Source of the DNA: Taishania sp965247975
GTDB taxonomy: Bacteria; Bacteroidota; Bacteroidia; Flavobacteriales_D; Crocinitomicaceae
Length of the DNA stretch: 64,000 nucleotides
Assembly (NCBI GenBank): GCA_965247975.1
Contig: OZ252050.1
Location: 186,001 to 250,000, forward strand
Reading direction: 5' to 3'
Shown: one piece after another, positions 23,201 through 27,065 of the stretch
Layout of the letters: the number at the start of each line of letters is the position of its first letter
Position numbering within the stretch: position 1 is the first letter of the stretch
Program-made: the position numbers and the translations under genes
Notes under the pieces: model-generated
Databases searched by the model: none
What the model saw: only the letters and a program-made list of their open reading frames with translations
What the model was told of the DNA's origin: nothing

Positions 23201-26045
23201 GACATTAAATCCAAACGGAACAATCGATGTAACACCAAACGCACCAGCAGGAACATATACATTGACATACCAGATTTGTCAAGTATTGAACCCAACAAAT
23301 TGTGATGATGCACAAGTAGTAATCACAGTTGATGCGGCAGAAATCATTGCAACAATTGACAATGCTGGACCAATCAACGGAACGAATGGAGCTGTTGGCG
23401 TTGTGAACGTACTTGCAAATGACTCATTGAATGGATCAGTTGTGAATCCAACAGATGTAATCTTAACAGAATCAGTTGCAGATCCAAATGGAGTATTGAC
23501 ATTAAATCCAAACGGAACAATTGATGTTGCACCAAACGCACCAGCAGGAACATATACATTGACATACCAAATTTGTCAAGTATTGAATCCAACAAACTGT
23601 GACGATGCACAAGTTGTAATCACAGTTGATGCAGCAGAAATCATTGCAACAATAGATAATGCTGGACCAATCAATGGAACGAACGGAGCTGTTGGTGTTG
23701 TGAACGTACTTGCAAATGACTCATTGAATGGATCAGTTTTAAATCCTACGGATGTTATCTTAACAGAATCAATTGCAGATCCGAATGGAGTATTGATATT
23801 GAATCCAAACGGAACAATCGATGTAACACCAAACGCACCAGCAGGAACATATACATTGACATACCAAATTTGTCAAGTATTGAATCCAACAAATTGTGAC
23901 GATGCCTTAGTAACAGTTAATGTTGTTCCAACAACAGATACGACTAACATTTCAATTTTGGAAGACACAATCGTTGAAGTATGTATGGGAACATTGACAA
24001 ACTTCTTGAATCCAATTACATCGATAGCTGAATGTGGTAATCCTGCAAATGGTACATTGATTTTAGATCCAACGACATTCTGCGTTACTTATGAACCAAA
24101 TGAAAACTTTGTAGGTATTGACGAGTTCTGCATTGTTACTTGCGCAGGAGCATTATGCGATACTTCAATTATCATCATTAATGTAACTCCAGTTAATGAT
24201 ACTATGGTTGCAGTAAATGATTCGGTTACAACAGCGGCTACAGATTCAATTGTAATAACAGTACTTGGGAATGATTCTGATATTGACGGAAATGTTACAT
24301 CTTCTTCATTAAGTATTCTTTCTGGACCAACTTACGGTACGGTAACAATCAATACAGATGGTACAATCACTTATTCTCCAGATAGCACAGTAGCATGTGG
24401 AAATGATAGTTTCGTTTACGAAGTATGTGATGATGGAACACCGCTTCCGTCTACATGTGACCAAGCAACAGTATTTATTACCATCATTGATAATGTTGCG
24501 CCAACTTATAGTGGTTGTCCAGCAAGTGTCAACATAAATGCTGATTCTAGCGAGTGTGGAGCGATTGTAACTTGGGCTGAACCAACAGTGACAGACAATT
24601 GTTCGTTTACAACAACGTATTCCACTTCTCCTATCACAGGATTGCAAAATGGAGACTTATTTCCAGTTGGTGCAACAACAGTGATGTACGTTGCAACAGA
24701 CGGAGCAAATTTATCCGATACATGTATATTTACTATTGTTATTACAGACACAGAAAACCCAATAATAAGCAATATACCAACGAATATTACTGCTTTTGCA
24801 TCGGCAAATGGTTGTACAATTCCTGTAACATGGATTGAACCAGTTGCAACGGATAATTGTGACATTCAAATGTTTAATTCTTTACCAGCGAATGGTTCAG
24901 AGTTTGAAATTGGTGTGAAAGAAGTGGTTTATACAGCGGTTGATATTCACGGAAATACTACAACACAAAGTTTCATTGTAACGGTAATAGACACAATCAG
25001 TCCAATTGTTGTTACTTGTCCATCAAATATTGTGGTGGATAATGATCCAACAATTTGTGGTGCGATTATTAACTGGCCATTACCAGTTGCAACAGATAAT
25101 TGTGATATCGACTTGAATTATTCTTTAACTAGTCTTTATAACCCAACAGAAGTTATACCTGTTGGAACACATACTATTCTTTATACAATCAGCGATGATG
25201 CTGGAAATTCTGTAAATTGCTCATTCACAGTAACTGTAGAAGACACGGAGGCTCCTGAGATTGAAGATGTGGTTATGGAAACTATTTATGGATGTTTAAA
25301 TTCTTCTACAACATGGGATGAACCAGAAGTAACGGATAACTGTGGTGTTCAATCGGTAACAATGACTTCTTCTCCGACCGAGAACTTAGAGAATGGCAGT
25401 GTTTTCCCAATAGGAACAACTACAATCACGTATATTGCAATTGATATACATGATAATGTGAATACATATTCATTCGATGTGATTGTAAACCCATTACCAG
25501 AAGTTGCGATTGAAAACGCAAATGATATTTCTTTATGTTTGGATGAATCTGCTTCTATAAATGTAGCGTCTCCATCATTTGACTTGTCTTATACTTGGGA
25601 TTTCTATAACTCTGAAATCGGTACTGGATCATCTTATGTTCTTGAGAGTGTGAATTCAACTTCGGGTGGGTCTTACGGAGTAACTGCGACTGACACTTAT
25701 GGCTGTTCGGCTACTGCGTATTCAGATGTGACAGTTGGAAGTTGTGGAATTATTATCCCAGAAGCATTCACACCGAATGGTAACGGACAAAATGATGTGT
25801 TCTACATCCAACACTTAGAGGCTTATCCTAATACTGAAGTTGTAATCTTCAACAGATGGGGAGCTCAAGTGTATGAATCAAAAAATTATCCAAATGATTG
25901 GAATGGCGTTTCTCAAAATAACATGAACGTTGGTGGAGATATTTTACCAGAAGGTACTTATTTCTATATCGTAAAATTGGGAGGAGAAGAGTCTGATCCA
26001 GCATTTGGTAAGATTTATAAAGGATATGTTTATATTAAAAAATAA
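5220..26045 (+). CDS. Giant 6,941-residue repeat adhesin with T9SS type B sorting domain
   Basis: One uninterrupted 20.8-kb frame. Order in the protein: signal peptide 1-20 (ending SLFGQ); a unique region with a proprotein-convertase P-domain-like segment about 150-302 (YVSDLAFYLIGPP; GWTVQIFDC); an Ig/PKD-like segment to about 415; 23 SprB-like repeats of 79 residues (about 416-2221); 41 Ig/cadherin-like repeats of about 96-100 residues (about 2222-6235) with the signature NVLxNDxLNG, PAGTYTxTYxIC, NCD; two divergent cadherin-like domains; four HYR domains about 6427-6757 (TDNC; VGTTT-type strands); an Ig-like domain; and a CHU_C type B sorting domain 6843-6941 (IPEAFTPNGNGQNDVF). Known for the family: export by T9SS and cell-surface attachment, as for gliding adhesin SprB. 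Inferred: a long fibrous surface adhesin. It is cotranscribed with the small gene upstream and followed by its SprF-like partner 49 bp downstream. Confidence 0.95.
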   Translation: MKNILLFIFVIVLGYSLFGQITPNGNSGQSMTSYTNGTPNNPIYIWCSPGLATQAGSLTATPPAGVGPFTFNWFYHNSTTFSWEPYASTTGATSTLNNLPSDQYRVQIYNSANVLVACHMALVWNMNGEVTTSNTPTACNGTDLTGTVAANSFVYYNPPPPESIISATTQISVCFSATHTYVSDLAFYLIGPPSCGSPVILLSPNPPAPNTVCNSGNNINNFCFSTTSVNNFNVCTAATPLTGTYGSYGVSPAAPTPINWSPLIGCNAAEAGWTVQIFDCIAIDVGFLTNATITFSNLPTQCGSPSSITYNSGAISSAINDMSCSQSTASIFQVPPTPQITTPITINPSVSFLWTASPAFGISSASSNLTPSVTGLPNGTTNFNLTATVSHGPTSCNYSSITSYTVDIPAVPTASSVIQPTCAVPTGTINFAPQAGVEYSINNGSSYQAGATFSGLAPGSYALRVRSLTNSLCSTSGATITINAVPTAPAAPAATATQPTCAVPSGTIVFTAQAGVEYSINNGTSYQAGTTFSGLATGSYALRVRRIIDNTCSTAGATLTINAVPTAPSAPAVTATQPTCAVPTGTITFTTQAGVEYSINNGTSYQAGTTFSGLAPGSYALRVRSIADNTCSTAGASVTINAVPTAPSAPAATATQPTCAVPTGTIVFTAQAGVEYSINNGTSYQAGTTFSGLAPGSYALRVRSIADNTCSTAGASVTINAVPTAPSAPAATATQPTCAVPTGTIVFTAQAGVEYSINNGTSYQAGATFSGLAPGSYTLRVRSIADNTCSTAGASITINAVPTAPSAPAATATQPTCAVPTGTIVFTAQAGVEYSINNGTSYQAGATFSGLAPGSYALRVRSIADNTCSTAGASITINAVPTAPSAPAATATQPTCAVPTGTIVFTAQAGVEYSINNGTSYQAGATFSGLAPGSYTLRVRNIADNTCSTAGASITINAVPTAPSAPAATATQPTCAVPTGTIVFTAQAGVEYSINNGTSYQAGATFSGLAPGSYTLRVRSIADNTCSTAGTSITINAVPTAPSAPAATATQPTCAVPTGTIVFTAQAGVEYSINNGTSYQAGATFSGLAPGSYTLRVRSIADNTCSTAGTSITINAVPTAPSAPAATATQPTCAVPTGTIVFTAQAGVEYSINNGTSYQAGTTFSGLAPGSYALRVRSTTDNTCSTAGSSITINAVPTAPSAPAATATQPTCAVPTGTIVFTAQAGVEYSINNGTSYQAGATFSGLAPGSYTLRVRSIADNTCSTAGTSITINAVPTAPSTPAATATQPTCAVPTGTIVFTAQAGVEYSINNGTSYQAGTTFSGLAPGSYTLRVRSIADNTCSTAGASITINVVPTSPSAPAATATQPTCAVPTGTIVFTAQAGVEYSINNGTSYQAGATFSGLAPGSYTLRVRSIADNTCSTAGASITINAVPTAPSAPAATATQPTCAVPTGTIVFTAQAGVEYSINNGTSYQAGTTFSGLAPGSYTLRVRSIADNTCSTAGASITINVVPTSPSAPAATATQPTCAVPTGTIVFTAQAGVEYSINSGTSYQAGATFSGLAPGSYTLRVRSIADNTCSTAGASITINAVPTAPSAPAATATQPTCAVPTGTIVFTAQAGVEYSINNGTSYQAGATFSGLAPGSYTLRVRSIADNTCSTAGASITINVVPTSPSAPAATATQPTCAVPTGTIVFTAQAGVEYSINNGTSYQAGATFSGLAPGSYTLRVRSIADNTCSTAGASITINAVPTAPSAPAATATQPTCAVPTGTIVFTAQAGVEYSINNGTSYQAGTTFSGLAPGSYTLRVRSIADNTCSTAGASITINAVPTAPSAPAATATQPTCAVPTGTIVFTAQAGVEYSINNGTSYQAGATFSGLAPGSYTLRVRSIADNTCSTAGASITINVVPTSPSAPAATATQPTCAVPTGTIVFTAQAGVEYSINNGTSYQAGATFSGLAPGSYTLRVRSIADNTCSTAGASITINAVPTAPSAPAATATQPTCAVPTGTIVFTAQAGVEYSINNGTSYQAGTTFSGLAPGSYTLRVRSIADNTCSTAGASITINVVPTSPSAPAATATQPTCAVPTGTIVFTAQAGVEYSINNGTSYQAGATFSGLAPGSYTLRVRSIADNTCSTAGASITINAVPTAPSAPAATATQPTCAVPTGTIVFTAQAGVEYSINNGTSYQAGTTFSGLAPGSYTLRVRSIADNTCSTAGTSLNLNLVICANDDNAGTVNGTSGGTNVINVLSNDQLNGATPTTSTVVITSTPTGPLTINSNGSLDVASGTPAGVYTITYQICEITNPTNCDNAIVTVTINSATIEAINDNGGSVNGYLGGTAYTNVLSNDLLNGTPVVASSLTTTFVSSSNVGITLSGTNVLVAPGTPAGTHTLTYQICENLNPTNCDQAVVTFVITAPLIIASDDVSGAINGLIGGSFGSVYDNDSLNGLPVAVANITGSVVTPATPSYSGAPIPALIPASGMVVIPANTPAGTYIIEYQICENLNPTNCDPAIIVIKVDPAPIVATDDVYTNINGISGGTFGDIFVNDSLNGVVLNPTSVTLNPGVEPNGYVVINSNGTVTVPAGTPAGTYMVIYEICEILNPSNCDIADVTVTVDAASIVANDDAGTPVNGLTGGIAFTNVLVNDFLNGVAVVASSVTTTFVSSTNPGVTLSGTNVLVASGTPAGTYTLTYQICENLNPTNCDQAVVTVTVNAASIVANDDAGTPVNGLTGGTAFTNVLGNDLLNGLAVVASSVTTTFVSSTNPGVTLSGTNVLVASGTPSGTYTLTYQICENLNPTNCDQAVVTVTVNAASIVANDDAGTPVNGLTGGTAFTNVLGNDLLNGLAVVASTVTTTFVSSTNPGVTLSGTNVLVASGTPSGTYTLTYQICENLNPTNCDQAVVTVTVNAASIVANDDAGTPVNGLTGGTAFTNVLGNDLLNGVAVVASTVTTTFVSSTNPGVTLLGTNVLVASGTPSGTYTLTYQICENLNPTNCDQAVVTVTVNAASIVANDDMYGPINGLVGSSVGSVYDNDSLNGLPVVVADITGSVVTPATPSYLGAPIPSLVPTTGMVVIPASTPAGTYIIEYQICENLNPTNCDPAIIVIKVDPAPIVATDDVYTNINGLSGGTFGNIFVNDSLNGVVLNPTSVTLNPGVEPNGYVVINSNGIVTVPAGTPAGTYTVTYEICEILNPSNCDIADVTVTVNAASIVANDDAGTPVNGLTGGTAFTNVLVNDLLNGVAVVASSVTTTFVSYTNPGVTLSGTNVLVASGTPSGTYTLTYQICENLNPTNCDQAVVTVTVNAASIVANDDAGTPVNGLTGGTAYTNVLVNDLLNGVAVVASSVTTTFVSSTNPGVTLSGTNVLVASGTPSGTYTLTYQICENLNPTNCDQAVVTVTVNAASIVANDDAGTPVNGLTGGTAFTNVLVNDLLNGVAVVASSVTTTFVSSTNPGVTLSGTNVLVASGTSSGTYTLTYQICENLNSTNCDQAVVTVTVNAASIVANDDAGTPVNGLTGGTAFTNVLGNDLLNGVAVVASTVTTTFVSSTNPGVTLSGTNVLVASGTPSGTYTLTYQICENLNPTNCDQAVVTVTVNAASIVANDDAGTPVNGLTGGTAYTNVLVNDLLNGVAVVASSVTTTFVSSTNPGVTLSGTNVLVASGTPSGTYTLTYQICENLNPTNCDQAVVTVTVNAALIVANDDMYGPINGLVGSSVGSAYDNDSLNGLPVVVADITGSVVTLATPSYLGAPIPSLVPTTGMVVIPASTPAGTYIIEYQICENLNPTNCDPAIIVIKVDPAPIVGTDDIYTNINGASGSTFGNIFVNDSLNGVVLNPTDVTLNPGVEPNGYVVINSNGTITVPAGTPAGTYTVSYEICEILNTSNCDYADVTITVVAAPIIANDDTAGSINGITGGTNVVNVLTNDLLNGTTATTSTVTITSTPTGVLTVNANGSVDVAANTPAGTYTVTYTICENLNPTNCDGGLVTITVVAAPIIANDDTAGPINGITGGTNVVNVLTNDLLNGTTATTSTVTITSTPTGVLTVNANGSVDVAANTPAGTYTVTYTICENLNPTNCDGGLVTITVVAAPIIANDDTAGTINGITGGTNVVNVLTNDLLNGATATTSTVTITSTPTGVLTVNANGSVDVAPNTPAGTYTVTYTICENLNPANCDGGLVTITVVAAPIIANDDTAGPINGITGGTNVVNVLTNDLLNGATATTSTVTITSTPTGELTVNANGSVDVAANTPAGTYTVTYTICENLNPANCDGGLVTITVVAAPIIANDDTAGPINGITGGTNVVNVLTNDLLNGATATTSTVTITSTPTGELTVNANGSVDVAANTPAGTYTVTYTICENLNPANCDGGLVTITVIAAPIIANDDTAGPINGITGGTNVVNVLTNDLLNGATATTSTVTITSTPTGVLNVNANGSVDVAPNTPAGTYTVTYTICENLNPANCDGGLVTITVVAAPIIANDDTAGPINGITGGTNVVNVLTNDLLNGATATTSTVTITSAPTGVLTVNANGSVDVAPNTPAGTYTVTYTICENLNPANCDGGLVTITVVAAPIIANDDTAGPINGITGGTNVENVLTNDLLNGATATTSTVTITSAPTGVLTVNANGSVDVAPNTPAGTYTVTYTICENLNPTNCDGGIVTITVVAAPIIATDDTAGPINGITGGTNVVNVLTNDLLNGATATTSTVTITSAPTGVLTVNANGSVDVAPNTPAGTYTVTYTICENLNPTNCDGGLVTITVVAAPIIATDDTAGPINGITGGTNVVNVLTNDLLNGATATTSTVTITSTPTGVLTVNANGSVDVAPNTPAGTYTVTYTICENLNPANCDGGLVTITVVAAPIIANDDAGTPVNGLTGGTAYTNVLVNDLLNGVAVVASSVTTTFVSSTNPGVTLSGTNVLVASGTPAGTYTLTYQICENLNPTNCDQAVVTVTVNAALIVANDDIYGPINGLVGSSVGSVYDNDSLNGLPVVVADITGSVVTPATPSYVGAPIPSLVPTTGMVVIPSSTPAGTYIIEYQICENLNPTNCDPAIIVIKVDPAPIVGTDDIYTNINGASGSTFGNIFVNDSLNGVVLIPADVTLNPGVEPNGYIVINSNGTVTVPAGTPAGTYTVSYEICEILNTSNCDFADVMVTVEAAEIIATTDNAGPINGTNGAVGVVNVLANDSLNGSVLNPTDVILTESIADPNGVLTLNPNGTVDVAPNAPAGTYTLTYQICQVLNPTICDNAQVVITVDAAEIIATTDNAGPINGTNGAVGVVNVLANDSLNGSVVNPTDVILTESIADPNGVLTLNPNGTIDVVPNAPAGTYTLTYQICQVLNPTNCDDAQVVITVDAAEIIASTDNAGPINGTNGAVGVVNVLANDSLNGSVVNPTDVILTESIADPNGVLTLNPNGTIDVVPNAPAGTYTLTYQICQVLNPTNCDDAQVVITVDAAEIIATTDNAGPINGTNGAVGVVNVLANDSLNGSVVNPTEVILTESVADPNGVLTLNPNGTVDVAPNAPAGTYTLTYQICEVLNPTNCDDAQVVITVDAAEIIATIDNAGPINGTNGAVGVVNVLANDSLNGSVVNPTDVILTESIADPNGVLTLNPNGTVDVAPSAPAGTYTLTYQICQVLNPTNCDDAQVVITVDAAEIIATTDNAGPINGTNGAVGVVNVLANDSLNGSVVNPTDVILTESVADPNGVLTLNPNGTIDVAPNAPAGTYTLTYQICQVLNPTNCDDAQVVITVDAAEIIASTNNAGPINGTNGAVGVVNVLANDSLNGSVVNPTDVILTESIADPNGVLTLNPNGTVDVAPNAPAGTYTLTYQICQVLNPTNCDDAQVVITVDAAEIIATTDNAGPINGTNGAVGVVNVLANDSLNGSVVNPTDVILTESIADPNGVLTLNPNGTIDVAPNAPAGTYTLTYQICQVLNPTNCDNAQVVITVDAAEIIATTDNAGPINGTNGAVGVVNVLANDSLNGSVVNPTDVILTESVADPNGVLTLNPNGTIDVTPNAPAGTYTLTYQICQVLNPTNCDDAQVVITVDAAEIIATIDNAGPINGTNGAVGVVNVLANDSLNGSVVNPTDVILTESVADPNGVLTLNPNGTIDVAPNAPAGTYTLTYQICQVLNPTNCDDAQVVITVDAAEIIATIDNAGPINGTNGAVGVVNVLANDSLNGSVLNPTDVILTESIADPNGVLILNPNGTIDVTPNAPAGTYTLTYQICQVLNPTNCDDALVTVNVVPTTDTTNISILEDTIVEVCMGTLTNFLNPITSIAECGNPANGTLILDPTTFCVTYEPNENFVGIDEFCIVTCAGALCDTSIIIINVTPVNDTMVAVNDSVTTAATDSIVITVLGNDSDIDGNVTSSSLSILSGPTYGTVTINTDGTITYSPDSTVACGNDSFVYEVCDDGTPLPSTCDQATVFITIIDNVAPTYSGCPASVNINADSSECGAIVTWAEPTVTDNCSFTTTYSTSPITGLQNGDLFPVGATTVMYVATDGANLSDTCIFTIVITDTENPIISNIPTNITAFASANGCTIPVTWIEPVATDNCDIQMFNSLPANGSEFEIGVKEVVYTAVDIHGNTTTQSFIVTVIDTISPIVVTCPSNIVVDNDPTICGAIINWPLPVATDNCDIDLNYSLTSLYNPTEVIPVGTHTILYTISDDAGNSVNCSFTVTVEDTEAPEIEDVVMETIYGCLNSSTTWDEPEVTDNCGVQSVTMTSSPTENLENGSVFPIGTTTITYIAIDIHDNVNTYSFDVIVNPLPEVAIENANDISLCLDESASINVASPSFDLSYTWDFYNSEIGTGSSYVLESVNSTSGGSYGVTATDTYGCSATAYSDVTVGSCGIIIPEAFTPNGNGQNDVFYIQHLEAYPNTEVVIFNRWGAQVYESKNYPNDWNGVSQNNMNVGGDILPEGTYFYIVKLGGEESDPAFGKIYKGYVYIKK
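6465..11885 (+). repeat. Tandem array A: 23 units of 237 bp inside the giant adhesin gene
   Basis: The codons for TCAVP recur every 237 bp from 6480 to 11694, giving 23 units with no length change, so the frame is never broken. Each unit encodes QPTCAVPTGTI, then GVEYSINNGTSYQAG, FSGLAPGSYTLRVR, and DNTCSTAG. This resembles the SprB repeat family (two cysteines, Y-S-N-G core, G-S-Y-x-L-x-V strand). The first two or three and the last unit are the most divergent, as expected for array edges. In the centre, blocks of three units (711 bp) are themselves duplicated. Confidence 0.95.
11886..23925 (+). repeat. Tandem array B: 41 Ig/cadherin-like units in four sub-families
   Basis: The array starts with one TS-like and one V-like edge unit. 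Then follow single G and N units; 4 V units (291 bp, DDAGTPVNGLTGG) from about 13081; G and N; 5 V units from about 14848; G and N; 10 T units (288 bp, DDTAGPINGITGG) about 16908-19787; one V, G and N; and 11 E units (297 bp, TDNAGPINGTNGAVG) about 20655-23925. G units carry SVGSVYDNDSLNGLP and N units carry IFVNDSLNGVV. All unit lengths are multiples of three. Each unit has the NVLxND-type strand and a C-x6-C pair near its end, typical of Big_9/cadherin-like bacterial adhesin domains. Confidence 0.93.
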
Positions 26046-26094
26046 GAAATTAGATTAATCAATTTAAAACAAACTACTCAATATTAAAAATAGA

Positions 26095-27036
26095 ATGAAA
26101 AGAATTAAATTAGTTTTAGGTGTATTATTAATTTTGCAGGTGTCTAAAGTGTTATCACAGCAAGATGTTCAATTCACGCAATATAATGACAATATGCTTC
26201 ACTATAATCCAGCATACGCAGGTAACCGGGACGTGTTTACTATAACTGCATTACATCGTCAACAATGGGTTGGTTTGAAGGGAGCACCGATGTCCACAAC
26301 GTTGTCGTTGCATACGCCATTGAAATATGAGGCGGTAGGTATTGGCTTGAGTTTGTTAAATGACAAGGTTGGTCCATTAACTCAATCATGGATTTCTGGC
26401 GATGTTTCTTATACCTTAAGATTTGGAAATCGTATTAATCGTCGTTCGGAAGATGTTTCGCGTCTTTCATTTGGTGTGAAGGGTGTTTTAAACATGTTAA
26501 ATGCAGATTTGAATTTGCTTCAAACAACAACGTCGAACGACCCAGATTTACAATCGTATAACAACACGATGGGCGGAAACATTGGAGCTGGTGCTTATTT
26601 TCGATCAAAAAAGTTCTTCGCGGGTGTATCCATTCCACGTATCTTAGAGCCAAACAAGAGCAAAGTTGATTCTTTAACACACTTAAGACAAAGACATTAC
26701 TACGCAACAGTTGGGGGAGTAATTAAAGTGAATCGTCGCTTGAAGCTACGTCCAACAGCAATGGTAAAGATTACGGAGAATGCGCCTTTAGCGGTTGATG
26801 GATCTTTAGCGTTTATCTTCTACGATAAATTCTGGTTAGCAGGAAATTACCGTTTGTTGGAGAGTGCTGGAATCTATGCGCAATATCAGATTTCACCACA
26901 ATTTAAGATTGGTTATGGTTTTGACATTTCGACCAATAAGTTGGTTCGATACAATGGCGGAACGCATGAGATAATGTTAAGTTATGATTTACGTCGAATG
27001 ACGAAAGGAGCGATTGTTTCTCCACGATTCTTTTAA
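26095..27036 (+). CDS. PorP/SprF family T9SS outer-membrane protein, copy 2
   Basis: 313-residue paralogue of the protein at 773. The signal peptide ends VLSQ and is followed by the family opening QQDVQFTQYNDNMLHYNPAYAGN. From about EPNKSKVDSLTHLRQRHYY to the C-terminal SPRFF the two proteins are identical in sequence and nearly so in DNA; before that point they differ at many positions (e.g. NRINRRSEDVSR here, TRINPRNIEIPR in copy 1). It begins 49 bp after the giant adhesin stop, with no hairpin between. By analogy with SprB/SprF it is inferred to be needed for secretion or surface retention of the giant adhesin. The variable N-terminal half may carry cargo-specific contacts, while the constant half may face the shared OmpA partner. 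Confidence 0.9.
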   Translation: MKRIKLVLGVLLILQVSKVLSQQDVQFTQYNDNMLHYNPAYAGNRDVFTITALHRQQWVGLKGAPMSTTLSLHTPLKYEAVGIGLSLLNDKVGPLTQSWISGDVSYTLRFGNRINRRSEDVSRLSFGVKGVLNMLNADLNLLQTTTSNDPDLQSYNNTMGGNIGAGAYFRSKKFFAGVSIPRILEPNKSKVDSLTHLRQRHYYATVGGVIKVNRRLKLRPTAMVKITENAPLAVDGSLAFIFYDKFWLAGNYRLLESAGIYAQYQISPQFKIGYGFDISTNKLVRYNGGTHEIMLSYDLRRMTKGAIVSPRFF

Positions 27037-27065
27037 AAAACAAAGTATAAGCAAATATCACTGAA

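Noticed and set aside
6465..23925. Regular tandem repeats as a possible CRISPR or satellite array
   Set aside because: No short repeat-unique spacer pattern; units are contiguous, keep one frame and encode clear beta-sandwich-type domains.
6800..24865. Dozens of regularly spaced open frames of 60-130 residues on the minus strand and in other plus frames across the giant gene
   Set aside because: They recur with the repeat period (237, 291, 288, 297 bp), so they are shadows of the repeats. None shows its own start signals, domains or composition.
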